From Tomocerus qinae (taxonomy: Eukaryota; Arthropoda; Collembola; Entomobryomorpha; Tomoceridae): a stretch of 64,000 bases of DNA. This document shows positions 1 through 12,273 of the stretch, piece by piece. The stretch lies in NCBI GenBank assembly GCA_020055645.1, contig CM034550.1:9233501-9297500 (forward strand). The letters are read 5' to 3'. The notes beneath the pieces are model-generated. The model saw only the letters and a program-made list of their open reading frames with translations. It made no database searches and had not been told where the DNA came from. Numbering within the stretch: the stretch's first letter is position 1; each line of letters opens with the position of its first letter. The position numbers and the translations under genes are program-made.

Positions 1-353
1 AGAATGAAATGTGTTATTGGTGACGCTAATGTCTATTTCTTGAGGTATGGGATCACCATTGTTTTGTTCCAAACGTACACATAGAGTTAAAAAATGATCC
101 CCAAGATTCAGGTAGTGGCTGCTATTACCCATTATTTTAAATTCTAATTTTGCATCAGAGTCCTGGATGTTCACGACAGGTTTAAATTCAGCATAGAAAC
201 TCGATTCTACAGTTGTATCTATTGAGAAAAATGTAAATTAACCGTCAGTAAATTAGTGTAGAAAATATAAAGTAACTTACCTGTTAATAATGATGAAAAT
301 AAGTCTGCCTGATCACGAATCGCTGGTTGAGATGATGTGTGGAGTAAAGACAT
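1..353 (-). mobile_element. Polinton/Maverick-like capsid protein gene, 5' part, with an intron
   Basis: This is the N-terminal part of a capsid protein of the 'F54H12.2-like' kind that Polinton/Maverick elements and adintoviruses carry. I cannot decide between the major capsid and penton type. Exon 1 is 353..281 (ATG at 353) and ends in a canonical donor (CAG|GTAAGT). Exon 2 starts at 218 after a TAG acceptor and stays open to base 1, so the C-terminus lies outside the window. The 61-nt intron contains an in-frame stop, so reading through would truncate the protein. The family feel comes from an early acidic DLF-type motif followed by an ESS-type motif and a repeated beta-strand pattern. The small basic ORF just upstream on the same strand fits a virion gene cluster. 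An old, host-modified or domesticated copy is possible. Family identity is from recall of the pattern, not from a search. Confidence 0.72.
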
Positions 354-408
354 TATGACAGTATGTCTATTTTATTTCTCCTGATACCCTTCTTTAAAAC
401 TGGTGGTT

Positions 409-684
409 TTATTCTCTGAATTTTTTCTTCTTCTTTTCGTTATGGTCAAATGTGGAAGTCAACAACTTCCTTTTTCTTACTTTCCCAGAACCTTTTTGGT
501 TAACTGAAGAAATAATATTCTTTCCAATTTCCTTTGCTAAATTAATTCCATTTGTTTTAATGGCTTGCTTTATGGATGTTCCACAGAGCACATCTGATGC
601 TGTTTTAATCGCCGCTCGTTTTGCGCTAGCAATGACATGTTTTTTGATGACTGGCAATACATATCTTGCCATTGTAGAGAACAA
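409..684 (-). CDS. Small basic protein of the Polinton/adintovirus-like cluster
   Basis: An intact 91-residue ORF that ends 55 bp before the capsid gene on the same strand. Residues 5-60 form a hydrophobic/lysine amphipathic stretch (ARYVLPVIKKHV, then a CGTSIKQAIK motif). The C-terminus is strongly basic, with GSGKVRKRK near residue 65 and a KKKKK run at the end. Small proteins with this layout sit next to capsid genes in Polintons and resemble adenovirus core or minor virion proteins in general character. A DNA-binding or capsid-lining role is inferred from charge and context. Start chosen: first Met at 684; a second Met four codons later is equally possible. Being intact next to a spliced capsid gene, it argues for a recent or preserved element. 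Confidence 0.5.
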   Translation of the reverse strand: MFSTMARYVLPVIKKHVIASAKRAAIKTASDVLCGTSIKQAIKTNGINLAKEIGKNIISSVNQKGSGKVRKRKLLTSTFDHNEKKKKKFRE

Positions 685-1067
685 ACCCCTCCTCTTTGTA
701 CCCTAGAACTAACGCTATAAGGTGTCCCCTTATGAATTTGGGATTGAAGAGTCTCTAAATAATGACCGTCGGAAAAAGTATATATGGATTTCATTTTAAA
801 AATGTAATTATTTTGTTTATTTATGTTAAGCAATGTAATTGTTAAATGTAAATGAAGAGTTATTCTGTACTTCAAAAGTATTTATAGGGAAATAATAAGT
901 GGAAACAGTTTATTGTGTTACTCCTCGTTATAAACTTTATGTAGAAACGTTTTGAAAAAAATGGTTGTTTTGTAATGGCATGGATAACAAAACTGAGCTA
1001 TTTTAATACTATAAAATAATAATACACATTTAGAATTAGATGATTAAATTAGATCCTGAAAGCATTT

Positions 1068-1475
1068 TTACTGATTTGACAAAATTTGTTTTACTGTAGA
1101 GGGTGAAATATTAATGTCTAATGAATCTTTTACGGCTGTATTTAAAGTTTGTAAAGCCAGAAAAGGCTCATTAGTCGATAACAACGTTTTTGGGGTAATA
1201 GACTGGAAATTAAGAACAGGTGGTGTAAATGACGATGACGACTGTTGTGTAATCTTTTGTCGTTGGTTTACACTATAGCACACTACATCCTTATCTTTAG
1301 ATGTAGTTAGTGTTAGCTCTGTGTGAATAGTGATTGGTTTGTAATCAATTTTTATTTTCTTTCTACATGGTTTGTTCAGGATTGAAGGGTATTGGTGATA
1401 TTCCGAGCTAACAACCACTTTTATTTTCATTTTGCTTTGGAGCTCAGTTGTCGACTGACACATTGTAGATGACAT
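1068..1475 (-). CDS. Unrecognised 135-aa ORF upstream of the Polinton-like genes
   Basis: An uninterrupted ORF in the same direction as the capsid cluster, about 380 bp upstream of it. I do not recognise a domain. The protein is polar, rich in Ser, Thr, Lys and Gln, with no signal peptide or membrane segment. It has a central run of SSSS and a proline-bearing stretch near residues 80-95. The C-terminal third is leucine-rich and ends NISPSTVKQILSNQ, which could form a short helix. It could be an accessory gene of the element or a chance ORF. Length and shared orientation are the only support. Confidence 0.3.
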   Translation of the reverse strand: MSSTMCQSTTELQSKMKIKVVVSSEYHQYPSILNKPCRKKIKIDYKPITIHTELTLTTSKDKDVVCYSVNQRQKITQQSSSSFTPPVLNFQSITPKTLLSTNEPFLALQTLNTAVKDSLDINISPSTVKQILSNQ

Positions 1476-2642
1476 GAATCATTTATATTATACTGTATTT
1501 TTTTTTTGTAATTTATTTATTTTTTAATGACCTAAATACCTAAAAGATGTTGTATTTCAAGATTTGTAAATCTGTTGAAATCCATATGTCTAGACGCTTT
1601 ACTTTTATAACTTTCTCATAAAACTTTTATGTTCTTTATAGGTTAAGTCTTCATATTAAATATGATGTGTGAACTATTCATAACTTACTTCCCATGAATA
1701 CAGATGTTTAGTACTAGAGCGAATTTTTCACCCCATTAAATTTTTTTTTAAAATTATTTTCCAATATATAAAAAGCATCTGCCATGACAGGCAACGCCTG
1801 TCATGGCGGATGCTTTTTATAATCATCACCAGTATTCTGTTTCATGATGAAATTCAAAATTTTAAATAAAACATCTTCGTTTTTATAGAAATCATGTTTG
1901 TACTTTTGCTTGCATTACAAATTATTATGCATATTGCAGGTAAATTGCTTCAAGCATTCTCATAAACTTATTTCTACAAACCAAAAATTAATATGAAGTT
2001 TTTCTGGTAATTAAAACATTTTTCTGCGACCTCTTTACCTTTATGTATGATGGTGCTTGTCTATCATGCATGCAACATCTTCAATATGCAATATTCTGCA
2101 ATTTTAACAGTAGTAAAAGGTACTTTTGGATTATCACGATATTCATGCACAATTTTAGTATGAAAAAATCAATGAAAACTTGTACATATTATTGCATTGC
2201 ACTTCACGTGCCAAATTGACGGATAGTTGTAACGAAGATGTGTTTGATATTTAGCAATCTTTATTTCAATTGCGAATTCATGTATCAAAAATAGCAACAC
2301 AAAATATTTATTGGATTTACATCGGTAAGTAAATGCTTTGCATTACTTTGTCTAAGGAAATAATATAGTATGTATTTATTTAGAGGAAGTTTAAGTGTCC
2401 GTGCACAGTGACTCAAGAAACAACATGCCCATGCAAAAATGAAACTACAGATATTGTCAACACATACAAATAAGCAAACCATAACGTAGTAAAAATAAAT
2501 CAAATACCAGCATTTGTAATCTACAAATGCAAGTAGTAGGCAGGCAACTGTAAATAACAAAATGTTCCATTCTGAAAACGCCTCTTTTGCATCATAACAT
2601 AATAATTATTATATTTTTATATCTGTATGATTTTTTAAATAT
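1476..2642. other. Intergenic: Polinton-like cluster to serpin 3' end
   Basis: AT-rich, with many homopolymer runs. The only clear structure is the 53-bp hairpin at 1768-1820. Part of 2285-2642 is probably serpin 3' UTR. No convincing gene seen. Confidence 0.6.
1768..1820. repeat. Near-perfect 24-bp-stem hairpin (micro-MITE or structured element)
   Basis: The left arm (1768-1791) and right arm (1797-1820) are reverse complements over 24 bp with one mismatch (T1780/G1808, a G-U pair in a plus-strand RNA). The loop is CAACG. The palindrome core runs AAAAGCATC...GATGCTTTT and is flanked on both sides by TATA, which would fit a TA or TATA target-site duplication of a very short foldback element. 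It also resembles a terminator-type hairpin with a T-run. It does not lie at the 3' end of any gene found here. Confidence 0.85.
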
Positions 2643-4682
2643 TTAAGGGCAGTTCCACAGCAGTGTTTTGTAGGCATCAAAAAGCCATAGATCTTCGTCA
2701 TTCTCAAGACCGTATTCTTTCTTGTATGTAGCTACTGATTGAATAGCACCAAAAAATATTGGTCCCATCTCCTTATCGGTCAAATACCAGAAGAATGGTT
2801 TGTCAAATACAAAAGTGTTAGGATCTCTAGGTTCAGGAGTTGTTCCAACAGTCGTGGCATTCAACGAAGCCGCAGTAGATGATGGAGATGGAATAGTAAC
2901 TACAGGAGCAGAAGCGGCTGTCACAAAACTTTGAACATCAGGAGAAATAGGTGATTCAGTAGAATCTGGTCCTACAGCATCGGTTATTTGTTCTGGGGAA
3001 TAAGTTGTAGCTTCTTCTTCACTAGAATCCGAAGAGGATACGGCAGAATCTTCAGAGGATGGAATATCATAATCAGCTGGTTCTTGTTTTAATTTCTCTT
3101 CTGAATTAATGCTTGCACCTGTGATTGTAAATCATATTAAAATTGTTGTTCCTGAGTGACATGGAAAACTATTGAGTTACGGAATACAAAAATAGTGAAT
3201 TAAATAATTAGATTACCTGTAGCAGTTGCAACTTCGAAAAATTCTGGTGAAAATTGGAAATGGTGTGCTTGAACAATTGGGCTCATGAAATATGGTCCTT
3301 TGTTCTTCATAACTTCAATGCTGTTAGTCTCGTCAACACAGAATGTGTAATTAATTCCCATCTATTGAAGACAAAATGATTATTATTATTATTTCATCCG
3401 GTATTTGGATGGACGAGTGGAAAAGATAATTAAATTATCGTACCATCTCCAACTTCTTGTAATGTTGATCCAACAAAGTAATATTTAGAGATGGGATTTC
3501 AGCCCTGAATGTTTTCTTTGCCCAAGTATCTGGGAATGACATGGACTTACTGAACAGTGTGTACAAATCGTTTTTAAGAAAAGATGAAAGCGGAACTTTG
3601 GGCAAAACCATGACTAAGCTTTTGTTTCCTCCCTAAGAAAAGAATCATCATTTGATTAATATCTATTTAGGTATTTATATACAGTCAGGGATTCAACTAA
3701 TGACTTATTTGTATTGTGCAGGAGAAACAAAGGAATATTTAATACCTTCAAGTCGAAAGAAATTGCAGAATAATTTGCGGAGTCAACGTATGGAAACTCT
3801 CCTTTAGTTTCATAGTACTGAACGGGAAGACCATCAGAGAATTTACGAGTTTCATTTACAACGATTTCAGCCCATTTAGTAGCCCATTCACTTCTGTAGT
3901 GAAAGGTGTTCACGAAAGCTCCCATAGTGAAGTGATAGAAAGCTCCGCCCCACCAGCCACCTAAAAAGTTGTTTCACGTTTATAGTAATCGCCTTAAATC
4001 TACTCATCTCATTAGCCAAATTAATTAATTCAACCAATTACCTTTAGGTACAAGTTGGTCATCCAATTTTCCATTCGTTTGCTCGCTAATCTTATCGTTG
4101 ATAGAAAACCAAGATCCTTTCCAGTCTCCTATGTAGTTAGTGTATTTCATTTCAGTCTGCATTTTCTGAGATCCTGCTGGAAATGGTGAGGATGCATTAA
4201 GCTCCTTGGAGAAAAGTGTACTGCTGGTAGAAACATTTCCCTACAAGTGCAAAAATAAGTTATCAACCTAATCACAGTAATTTTCTTAACCTTTTTTCAG
4301 GGGAAAACAGAAAAATTCAATAAATATTGAATTTAGCGGGAATTTTATGTACAGAAATATTTAGATTACAAACCTGGTGAAGATTATTGAGCATTTCCGA
4401 GTATTCCTCAGCGGTTTTTGCAGCAGAGGATTTTAAGACAGTGTCAATTCCAATAGTTGAGATATTCCATACTTTTTCATTGACATTAGCTAACATGTAT
4501 CCAACTCCAAATGGGGAGGACATAGCGGCTCCCTTTTCGGTGCTAAACTCATCCATGTCAGATTGGAAGAGTAAATTGAGTGAGAAGTCTCTAAAATTTT
4601 TAAATTTTTCTTCGGCAAGAACACCATGACTATAATAGGAACAAATCACCAAGCTAAATGCTACAATCACAGAGCGTAACAT
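2643..4682 (-). CDS. Secreted serpin with expanded reactive-centre region
   Basis: Six exons: 4682..4374, 4240..4042, 3960..3746, 3632..3444, 3361..3217, 3118..2643. All have GT-AG junctions and consistent phases, giving 510 residues. The signal peptide is residues 1 to about 23 (MLRSVIVAFSLVICSYYSHG, then VLA). Serpin landmarks in order: an SSPFGVGYMLANV helix-B-type segment, a YRSEWATKW strand-3A region, the KSLVMVLP strand, and FVFDKPFFWYLTDKEMGPIFFGAI, which matches the end-of-fold serpin signature. The last exon inserts about 100 Ser/Thr/Pro/Glu-rich residues between the hinge (FFEVATATGAS) and that signature. The total is well above the usual 380-420 residues, and about 35 residues follow the signature. 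The hinge lacks the usual EEGTEA pattern, so protease inhibition is uncertain. The protein probably acts outside the cell. The ATG at 4682 is chosen because it starts the signal peptide; an upstream in-frame Met at 4835 would bury it. Confidence 0.9.
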
Positions 4683-4833
4683 TTTGCTAGAAAACTTAGG
4701 AAACACAAGCACCCGTAGTTGTAGAAAAACGAACTCAAGTGTCAGAAGACGATATTTGTGAGACACAAATATTAGCAGAGTAGACAAGGAGAGACAACTC
4801 GCCAAGAAGTTAGCAGAGCCAAAGTAAATTCTC

Positions 4834-4880
4834 AACTGATAGGAAATTACGAGGAACCTTCCACTTTCGCTTTTAAATAT
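4834..4880 (-). promoter_or_regulatory. Possible core promoter of the serpin gene
   Basis: On the minus strand a TATTTAAAAG TATA-like box (4879..4870) is followed by an arthropod-type initiator TCAGTT (4839..4834), about 155 bp upstream of the ATG. The TATA-to-initiator distance of about 42 bp is longer than the usual 30, so this is tentative. Confidence 0.3.
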
Positions 4881-4882
4881 CT

Positions 4883-7800
4883 CTCATAGGAAAAGAAAAA
4901 CGCAAAATTCAACTAGGTATGCATTTCTTTAGGGTCACATTTGCTAACGTATAGAAAAGCATTAAAGGTAACGGTCAGTGAGTCATTGTAACTAACGTAG
5001 GAGTCGTATCGTATCTGTCTTACTTAGTACGGACAGGTGGTTAGTTACCTATGTTGACAATCCACTTCCATTCATATACGTAGCACTGTATATACATCTA
5101 TTACAAATATTATTATATTACTCATTCCCCTACGATGATTATCTAAGTTCTTGTCTTGTTTTGTCTTGTCGGCCAAAACAGATTTCATTTTCTTAACACA
5201 GGAGCATAGCACTCAAAACTGCAATCAGCATCACCTAACCTGCTAATTGAACTTACCAGCTATGCACTATAGTAATTTATACACGGTGCAAAGTACCTTA
5301 AATGCATGTGTGCACAGTAAAGTTGCCTTAATATTATTGCAATCAGTCATCCACTTCTCTTGAAGCTTATCTCCTAATATCTCTGCATAATTCTCCCAAA
5401 TGTATTTTCTACTATATATTATACGCATAAGATATCATTCTGTGAATAGCCTTTTGGTTTCACAATCTAAAAGTATACTTCTCCACTACAATAATCTGAC
5501 TCAATTAATTTATCTCTGTAACTAACTAGTAATGAGTAATAATTAACGGACAAATGCCCATAGTGCATATACACATTTTTGCAACAAGGAAACACATTAA
5601 GCAAATTAAAAGAGCCATTACTACATTACATCTGTTTTATGTCAAAAGAATTTTATTTTCTTCATTCCCTTTACCTTGCCGAGTCTTGATTCACCACAAC
5701 TCGTCATTGTCGCTCTGTTTCTATGAATAATTTGCCATTCACTGATCCAAATGAAGTCATAATTTTATTGCACACTTTTTACTACTGCGAAATACCTTGT
5801 TTTTAACTGAATATTCAAGTATGTTAATTTTCATAGTAAATTCAGTAGGCTGTCACTAATTAACTTCTTTTAATTAACTGGGAAAATTACATTATTTCAC
5901 ATTTGGGCTAAAGGTAAGGTTTTTTTTTCTAGTAATTTTGCACCTGACATATTTATCTATGCCAAAAATTATTATGCAACAGAAGTAAAAGGACTGTCAT
6001 GCATCAATCTATCTAAAATATTAAATTATATTAATTACACCGCTTATTATATCATAATTTTGCATTTTTTTGAGTCTCAAAAACAAATCTTTAAATGTTA
6101 TTCATTAAAAAGGTAAACAAACTGCATTTCTTTTCATTCACGGCTTATGGCGGCATAAGGGAAACTTGTTCTGCACATTAAATAATCTAGTTAATATGAT
6201 TAGAATAATTAAATATTAAATAATCAGTTTACTTTAATGATAATGTGTCCTATTCATTTTCACTTTCCTCCTTCCTCTCGTTTTACATTCATAAAATGTT
6301 GATCTATGTGCTTAGCACGAGTATACTCATGTGCTAATAACGTGCACCAGATAAATACACATTTTTAATATGGTTGGCAAGAATAATCTACGTTTTCCGT
6401 TGTGCAGACATTAAGTTACGACTTTTTTGCGAAAATAAACTTTTTAGAGTGCAGACGTAAAAATAAATGTCGTGTCGCCATTAATTAGAGCACTAAGCTA
6501 TCGTACACATCTGTTATTATCTTATTTTAATGCATCTGCAATTTATGTGCTGTAACTTAACCTGAATAATTTTTATGGATGTAAGTCAGGGCATTTCATG
6601 TCAATGCCTTGCTAACCTAATGCTAAGCTCTCAAACTTCTTTTGATTCTGCTCTAGCTCAGGTTTGGCTCTTAAATGATCTGATTAAAAGTTTCACACAA
6701 TCATCAAACTTGAGTTCACTCAAGTCAAAAGGTGGCTGGCCACGAGAATTATTATTTTAATATTTTTTTCTTCACTCCCCATTATCAATGTTAGGTAAAA
6801 AATTAAAAAGAGATATTATTAGTGTAGTAAATGTATTATGTCTCTATATACGATAATTTATTCGTTTTCCATTGCATTTAACAGTATTACACCACATAAA
6901 AATGTATTTACTCATTTTTAGCTACTTAATCTAATTTTTTCATTACTTCTGTTTTGTTCCTTAAGCCAATGTTATGTCAGTATATTTACAGAGATTTCTC
7001 ATTTGTACTATTATTAAAACCCAATATCATTAACCATGCAAGTGCATGTACCTATATGTTTTGGTTTGTATCCTGTATATAGGTACAAGGTGTAGATTTT
7101 ATACCTACTTATTAGTTACTAGTTGGAATCCTAACAATAAACTTATTTTCTTTGATATGCTCACTATGTCTGCACTTATTTAATTGAGTTAGATAAACCT
7201 AACATTGTTTTCCGCTTCAGGGCTTTGATTCTGTAATCTTGGCTAGAATTTTTATTCTCTTAACTTTGACTCAACGCTAAGTGTTGTTATCTAATTCAAT
7301 TTCTCACATGTATATACGATGACTATAATTAGGTACTTATTGTTGTAGTTTAATAATAGGGGAAATTACCAGTCAGATTTGCTAAACCTTGACCACATTC
7401 TTCAATCTAAGTTATTTTACTCAAATTCTTCAGCAATTTAGTACCTACTGTCAATTAATATTAGCATCTGTGATGCGTGAAATATCTTTTTAATGTTATT
7501 TCCAAAATATACGTCAGTTTTTCATCATTAAAACTAAATTAATATGAATTAGACCACAAAATTATGAACATTAGTCTACAAATTACAAAAATAAAATGTG
7601 AAACAAATCCGTAACCAAACAGTTAAGCTATTTACTTTTTTTAAAAACAGTTTAAGATTGTATCCTATTTACAAATTGGTTTTTAGATGCTCTAATGCAC
7701 TAACAGGGTACACTACGGTATGCTTTACACGATGAGGTGTGTATGATTAATAGTTATGACTTCATTTAACTTAAGTATTTCCGTGCATCAGGATATTATA

Positions 7801-10800
7801 CTTCAATTGAAGCAATAAGCACTTGGCTAGTGTGAATGTCCGTGTGCCGACTCACATAATAAGTAAGGACATCAATACCTGAGTTGTGTAATGCAATTAA
7901 TTTGTGCACTATACACACATAATGAAATGCTAAGGCTCGGAAAAGTCCTACGTTTTTACACATGCAACGGATATGTACGACAAATGTGATTAACGCTATT
8001 GTCCTTTGATTGTTAATCAATTATTATACAAGGATGAGCAAATTAAAACTTAATACACAGAAAATCTATAATTTATCCATGGAATAATCTCTCATAGGAC
8101 AATTGAAGCCTTGTATGAATTTATTACGTATTTACTTTGTCTTTCATTATTGAATTGTGTAACTAGCTACCTGGAATTCATCATGTTGAAAGAGTTATGA
8201 AGTAATTTAACTCAGTTTCTTTCTACTACTGTTTGTTCTTCAAAAATAGTACGTACGTGTGTCTTAAATTTAAATAGATGCAAATGTACCGACTGAAATA
8301 CCTATAAAGCTCTCATTAGTCGTGTAGGTGTTATTACCGGTCTCCAATAAAGAGCATAGTCACAATATGATAACATAAGGTATGAATTATGCATTGAGAT
8401 CAGGCCCTTGACTTTCTAACCTTCACTCTCCTACGGCGTAACCGTTACAAATGCTACATACACAAATACGGTGTCTATCAGGTCATTAATCTTGAAATGG
8501 ATTGAAATTGAAAGTGATATAGCACTAAAGGATAAATTTTCTTGCTACTGTTTTATTATTATTATCTTTGCTCAATAGAAATTCTATTTTTGTTCTAGTT
8601 TTGAAAGAAAACTCACTGCATTCAAACTATTGCTATATTTATGTGTAACTTTTTATGATTTATTGCTAGTAGATTAACCAAGATTTACTTAAAGTGTATT
8701 CAAATATGTTATAGATCTTGTTAACGCAATAGTCAATTATAAATCAAGGTCTGGTTATAACTAAGCCTTGGAATTCAAAACATTCTTCAATGTATAACAT
8801 TGTTAACCTATTAGAATCAGATTTAGTGCTATTGACCTATTCAAAAAAGCATTTCCGTTAAGTCAGCACAAAAATGCGTATGAATTTAATAGCTAAAGAT
8901 TAGAAAGCACAATTTAAATGTCCTAGTAGAGTTCACAATAACAAAACTGCATACCAAGCACATTTAAAAATAGCTAACTATATTCATAATCTAGATTAAT
9001 AACTTAATTATGATTTTGCCCAAGAAAATCTTATCTTGAGTAAATAGACAGATCAAAGCAATTTCCTTTGTCGCTTATAGAAAAGGAAAGGTTAAACACG
9101 CAAAAATTTTCCTGCTCCATTACACTCGGATAGTGTGTAGATAAGAGAGAAAGAAGTAAACATGACAAGGGAATGTGAAGTACAAAGCAATTGATTAGCA
9201 TAATAATATCACTTTATGTAACGTACGAATAGCCATTAATTAGAGAATATTGATATATGTAACAATGTTTGATATATCTTCCTACAGAATGCAATTATAC
9301 TATTAAGAATGGTAACTGTGTAGGTATTATTACATGTACTCTCTCAAGATAACAATGTAGATGTGGCCAGGAGATCGACTGCAAATCCCAGTTACATACT
9401 CCACCACTTAAAATACAAATGCAATGTAAGATAAGAAGATAACGAACAATGAGCGTGTATGAGAACCAGAAAGAGAGAGTCGCCGGTGAAGTTTGTGGTT
9501 TGGTTACACTACTTGTGTAAAGGAAACATAATTTTTGCATCTCAAGACTTAAATACAAGTCACATCACATTTAATAATGTAATTATCCTGCCTCGTGTTC
9601 TGAATTGTAGTTAAATTGTTAATCTATCCTGTCTACAATATATCAGAGTGCATTGGTAATGAATACGTGTATTCTTAAAATACGTTAACATGTACTGTAA
9701 GATGCGAAAGTTTAAGGGCAATCGATTCACCTTCCTTCCTTTTTGCCTATGCAATGCATTATGCATGTATGTACATGCACGACTATTTACATGCTAAAAT
9801 GCATGTACTACTATTATATCAGTATTGCCTTATTAGACTCTGTCCTAATCTCATTTACATTCGTTTACAGTCTCACTTTCGCTTCTTTATAGCTTCCCTT
9901 ATTCCATTAGCAGATTAGCACTCATTTACCCACACATAAAACACAATGCTATTCATTTGCTTCAAAATATCTTGTAATACTAACTAAATTACATTGCTGT
10001 AGTAAATACATATAATTATAACATACAATGCTTAATACCTATAGATGTATTATATAGTTAATTGCAATATTACAATGGTTAATTTTTTGAATTTCCATTT
10101 ATAGACATTGTTAAGACAATTTAACTATACAGAGGTGTATTCATCTATAAGATTTCCCTCATTTTAATATCAGTTGATATTATTTCGACATTTTCCATTC
10201 CATAAAGTGTGCAATTATAAAAATTTCTTTTCCAACGCTTGTTTTTGAGTTTTATTAGAATTTACAGTATCTTTGTAGTTTACAGAAATATTGCACACCA
10301 GAAATAAATGACTATTGACTTAAGTACGGTAATTTTAGTTTCACGAAAGGCTTAAAAAGCATTAAAGACAGGATATTGCAATTCCCCTGAGATTTGACTG
10401 GTTCGCATATCTTAGCCGTAAAGATTAGTTAGGTAGGAAAGATGTAAATAATTATTACATCTGTTCATCTACGTGTGTATTTTATTTAGACATTTCTTTT
10501 TTATGGATGCATGTTTCTCAACCGTTATCGTGAAAATGTAAATAAAGCGGTGGATGAGATACCCGTAAATAGAATATAATGAGCATAGATGGTTATATTA
10601 GCTTAAGTAATGAAGTTATGTAGGTATATAATGCTGAAAATACAATTCTATAGGTATTTGTATTTATTTACTAGCAAAGAGTGAAATCCCTTAAGCTGTA
10701 ACAATCTGCTGGTGTTGGTAAATGTGTGTAGGACATGTAAACTCTCTCTCATTCTTAAAATCTCTATCATTATTCTCACAGGAATTGATTCTCACTAGTT

Positions 10801-11406
10801 TTATTTTGCTGTAGACACATTGCCTTTCTTTGGATCACACTCTCACAGCAAGCCTTCCATCCTTTACATGTACATTGATTGTCACAAGCCAAGCCTCGCT
10901 GGTTCTCCTGTGTAATTTACTATAGAAGATGCTGACAACAGATAAGAACCTACTTGTCAAACACAAGCCTACTACTAAAGCCAATCTTTATTATAGGACT
11001 ATATAGTCAAACGACAAAGTTTCTATTCGTACTAATAATATTTCTATTACCGTGAAGAATTTTCATGCAAAATCCTTTTCTTATGATTACATACTGCTAA
11101 GCACACACAACAACCTCACGACCAAACGGCAGGAGATTGTGTTGTCACTCAAAACCAATACTCTTACGTAGCCATCCCCAACAATATTCTAGTAAAAGTT
11201 ATCGTAAGAGGCAGAAGCTTTTAATTGTAACTCAACTCTTAAAACTCAAAGCTGGTTTACTAGTCCTCTTCATTTTTACAGTTGAAGTCAACCTGAAACT
11301 TTCAGAGTGTCCCCAAAACAAATCAGTTACAAAAGTGTATACATTCATCTCCATGCTAAACAAATTACATCAGTTCCTTCTATAATCACCATTAAATCGA
11401 TAAAAA
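4883..11406. other. Gene-poor AT-rich interval, 6.5 kb
   Basis: No exon with convincing coding sense and splice sites was found on either strand. Open frames here are short and lack recognisable motifs. A perfect 18-bp palindrome (TGCATGTATGTACATGCA) lies at 9762-9779. Regulatory sequence for the flanking genes may be here but cannot be recognised by eye. Confidence 0.5.
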
Positions 11407-12273
11407 ATGATCAAATTACATCCTTGTTGCGGATTTTCCTTGAGAAATGGATCTATAATTTTAGCCGTTCTTGATATCGTAAGATTTTCATTTTCTGCAT
11501 TTGCTACACTAATAAGTCGTTTATACAAATTACTATTAACATTATTATTTACACACTATAATGTTTTAAGCAGATACCTCAAAGTCATTACTGTCCTTAT
11601 TACTTTCTATTTAATTATAGATAGGATCAATATTTGGAATTCTATCAACAATTGTCACAATCGTAGCCGTAACCGGTTTTAAGGAATCTATCAAAGGCCA
11701 GAAAAAGAAAACTCATACACCTCCCGCAGGTCTGGAGAAATTACTAGAGGAAGCAGGTAAGTATTGAGTTGTGAACAAAAACAAAAGAAATACTATTAAT
11801 TCCGATTTGTATTCAACAGGTGGATTCGTAATTGGGATGTTGGTTTTCGTATCAATTGTTTGCTTGGTAGAATTCGCTCTTGCTGTTCTTTTACTGCGAG
11901 GATCTAAAGAGGTTTGCATACTTACTTATTCAAGGACTAATTATTATTTTCAGTTGTATAATATTTATTAGTTAAATATCGGCTGACGAGTTAAAGATCA
12001 TTCTTTTGTTCACTGATAATTATCACCAAATGCTATTCTTAGAGAAACACTCATCACCTGACGATCTGGTGGAGGACAAAGTGCGTCACATTCTTTATTG
12101 CTGCCTCCTTTGTTATTTTTGCAATGATTACTTCAGATGACCGTCTAGACTTCTTTGTATGTGGAATATTTGGCATGGCCTACCAAATATACAGCTTATG
12201 GGTTGTCAGAGCCTTCATTACAGAAATCTCTTTTGAATCAAATTGCGAACAGAAGGGTATCCAAAAACTCTAG
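11407..12273 (+). CDS. Four-transmembrane protein, DUF4728-like, paralogue 1
   Basis: Four exons: 11407-11478, 11621-11756, 11820-11911, 12043-12273, giving 176 residues with consistent phases 0, 1, 0. The N-terminus has the family-like CCGFSLRNG motif, followed by four hydrophobic segments: about residues 15-43, 70-92, 108-128 and 133-155. A Lys/Pro-rich loop (KGQKKKTHTPP) lies between TM1 and TM2. The C-terminal GMAYQIYSLWVVRAF is nearly the same in the second paralogue. The layout fits the arthropod DUF4728 tetraspan family, also loosely LAPTM-like. Function is unknown; endosomal or plasma-membrane location is an inference. The gene at 15341-16195 is its tandem duplicate, with identical intron positions. 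Confidence 0.82.

Noticed and set aside
452..706. Plus-strand open frame opposite the small basic Polinton-like protein
   Set aside because: Antisense shadow; hydrophobic composition explained by reverse reading of a Lys-rich gene.
2285..2560. Minus-strand hydrophobic, Cys-rich 91-aa frame
   Set aside because: Directly downstream of the serpin stop in AT-rich DNA; looks like 3' UTR. No motif or splice context.
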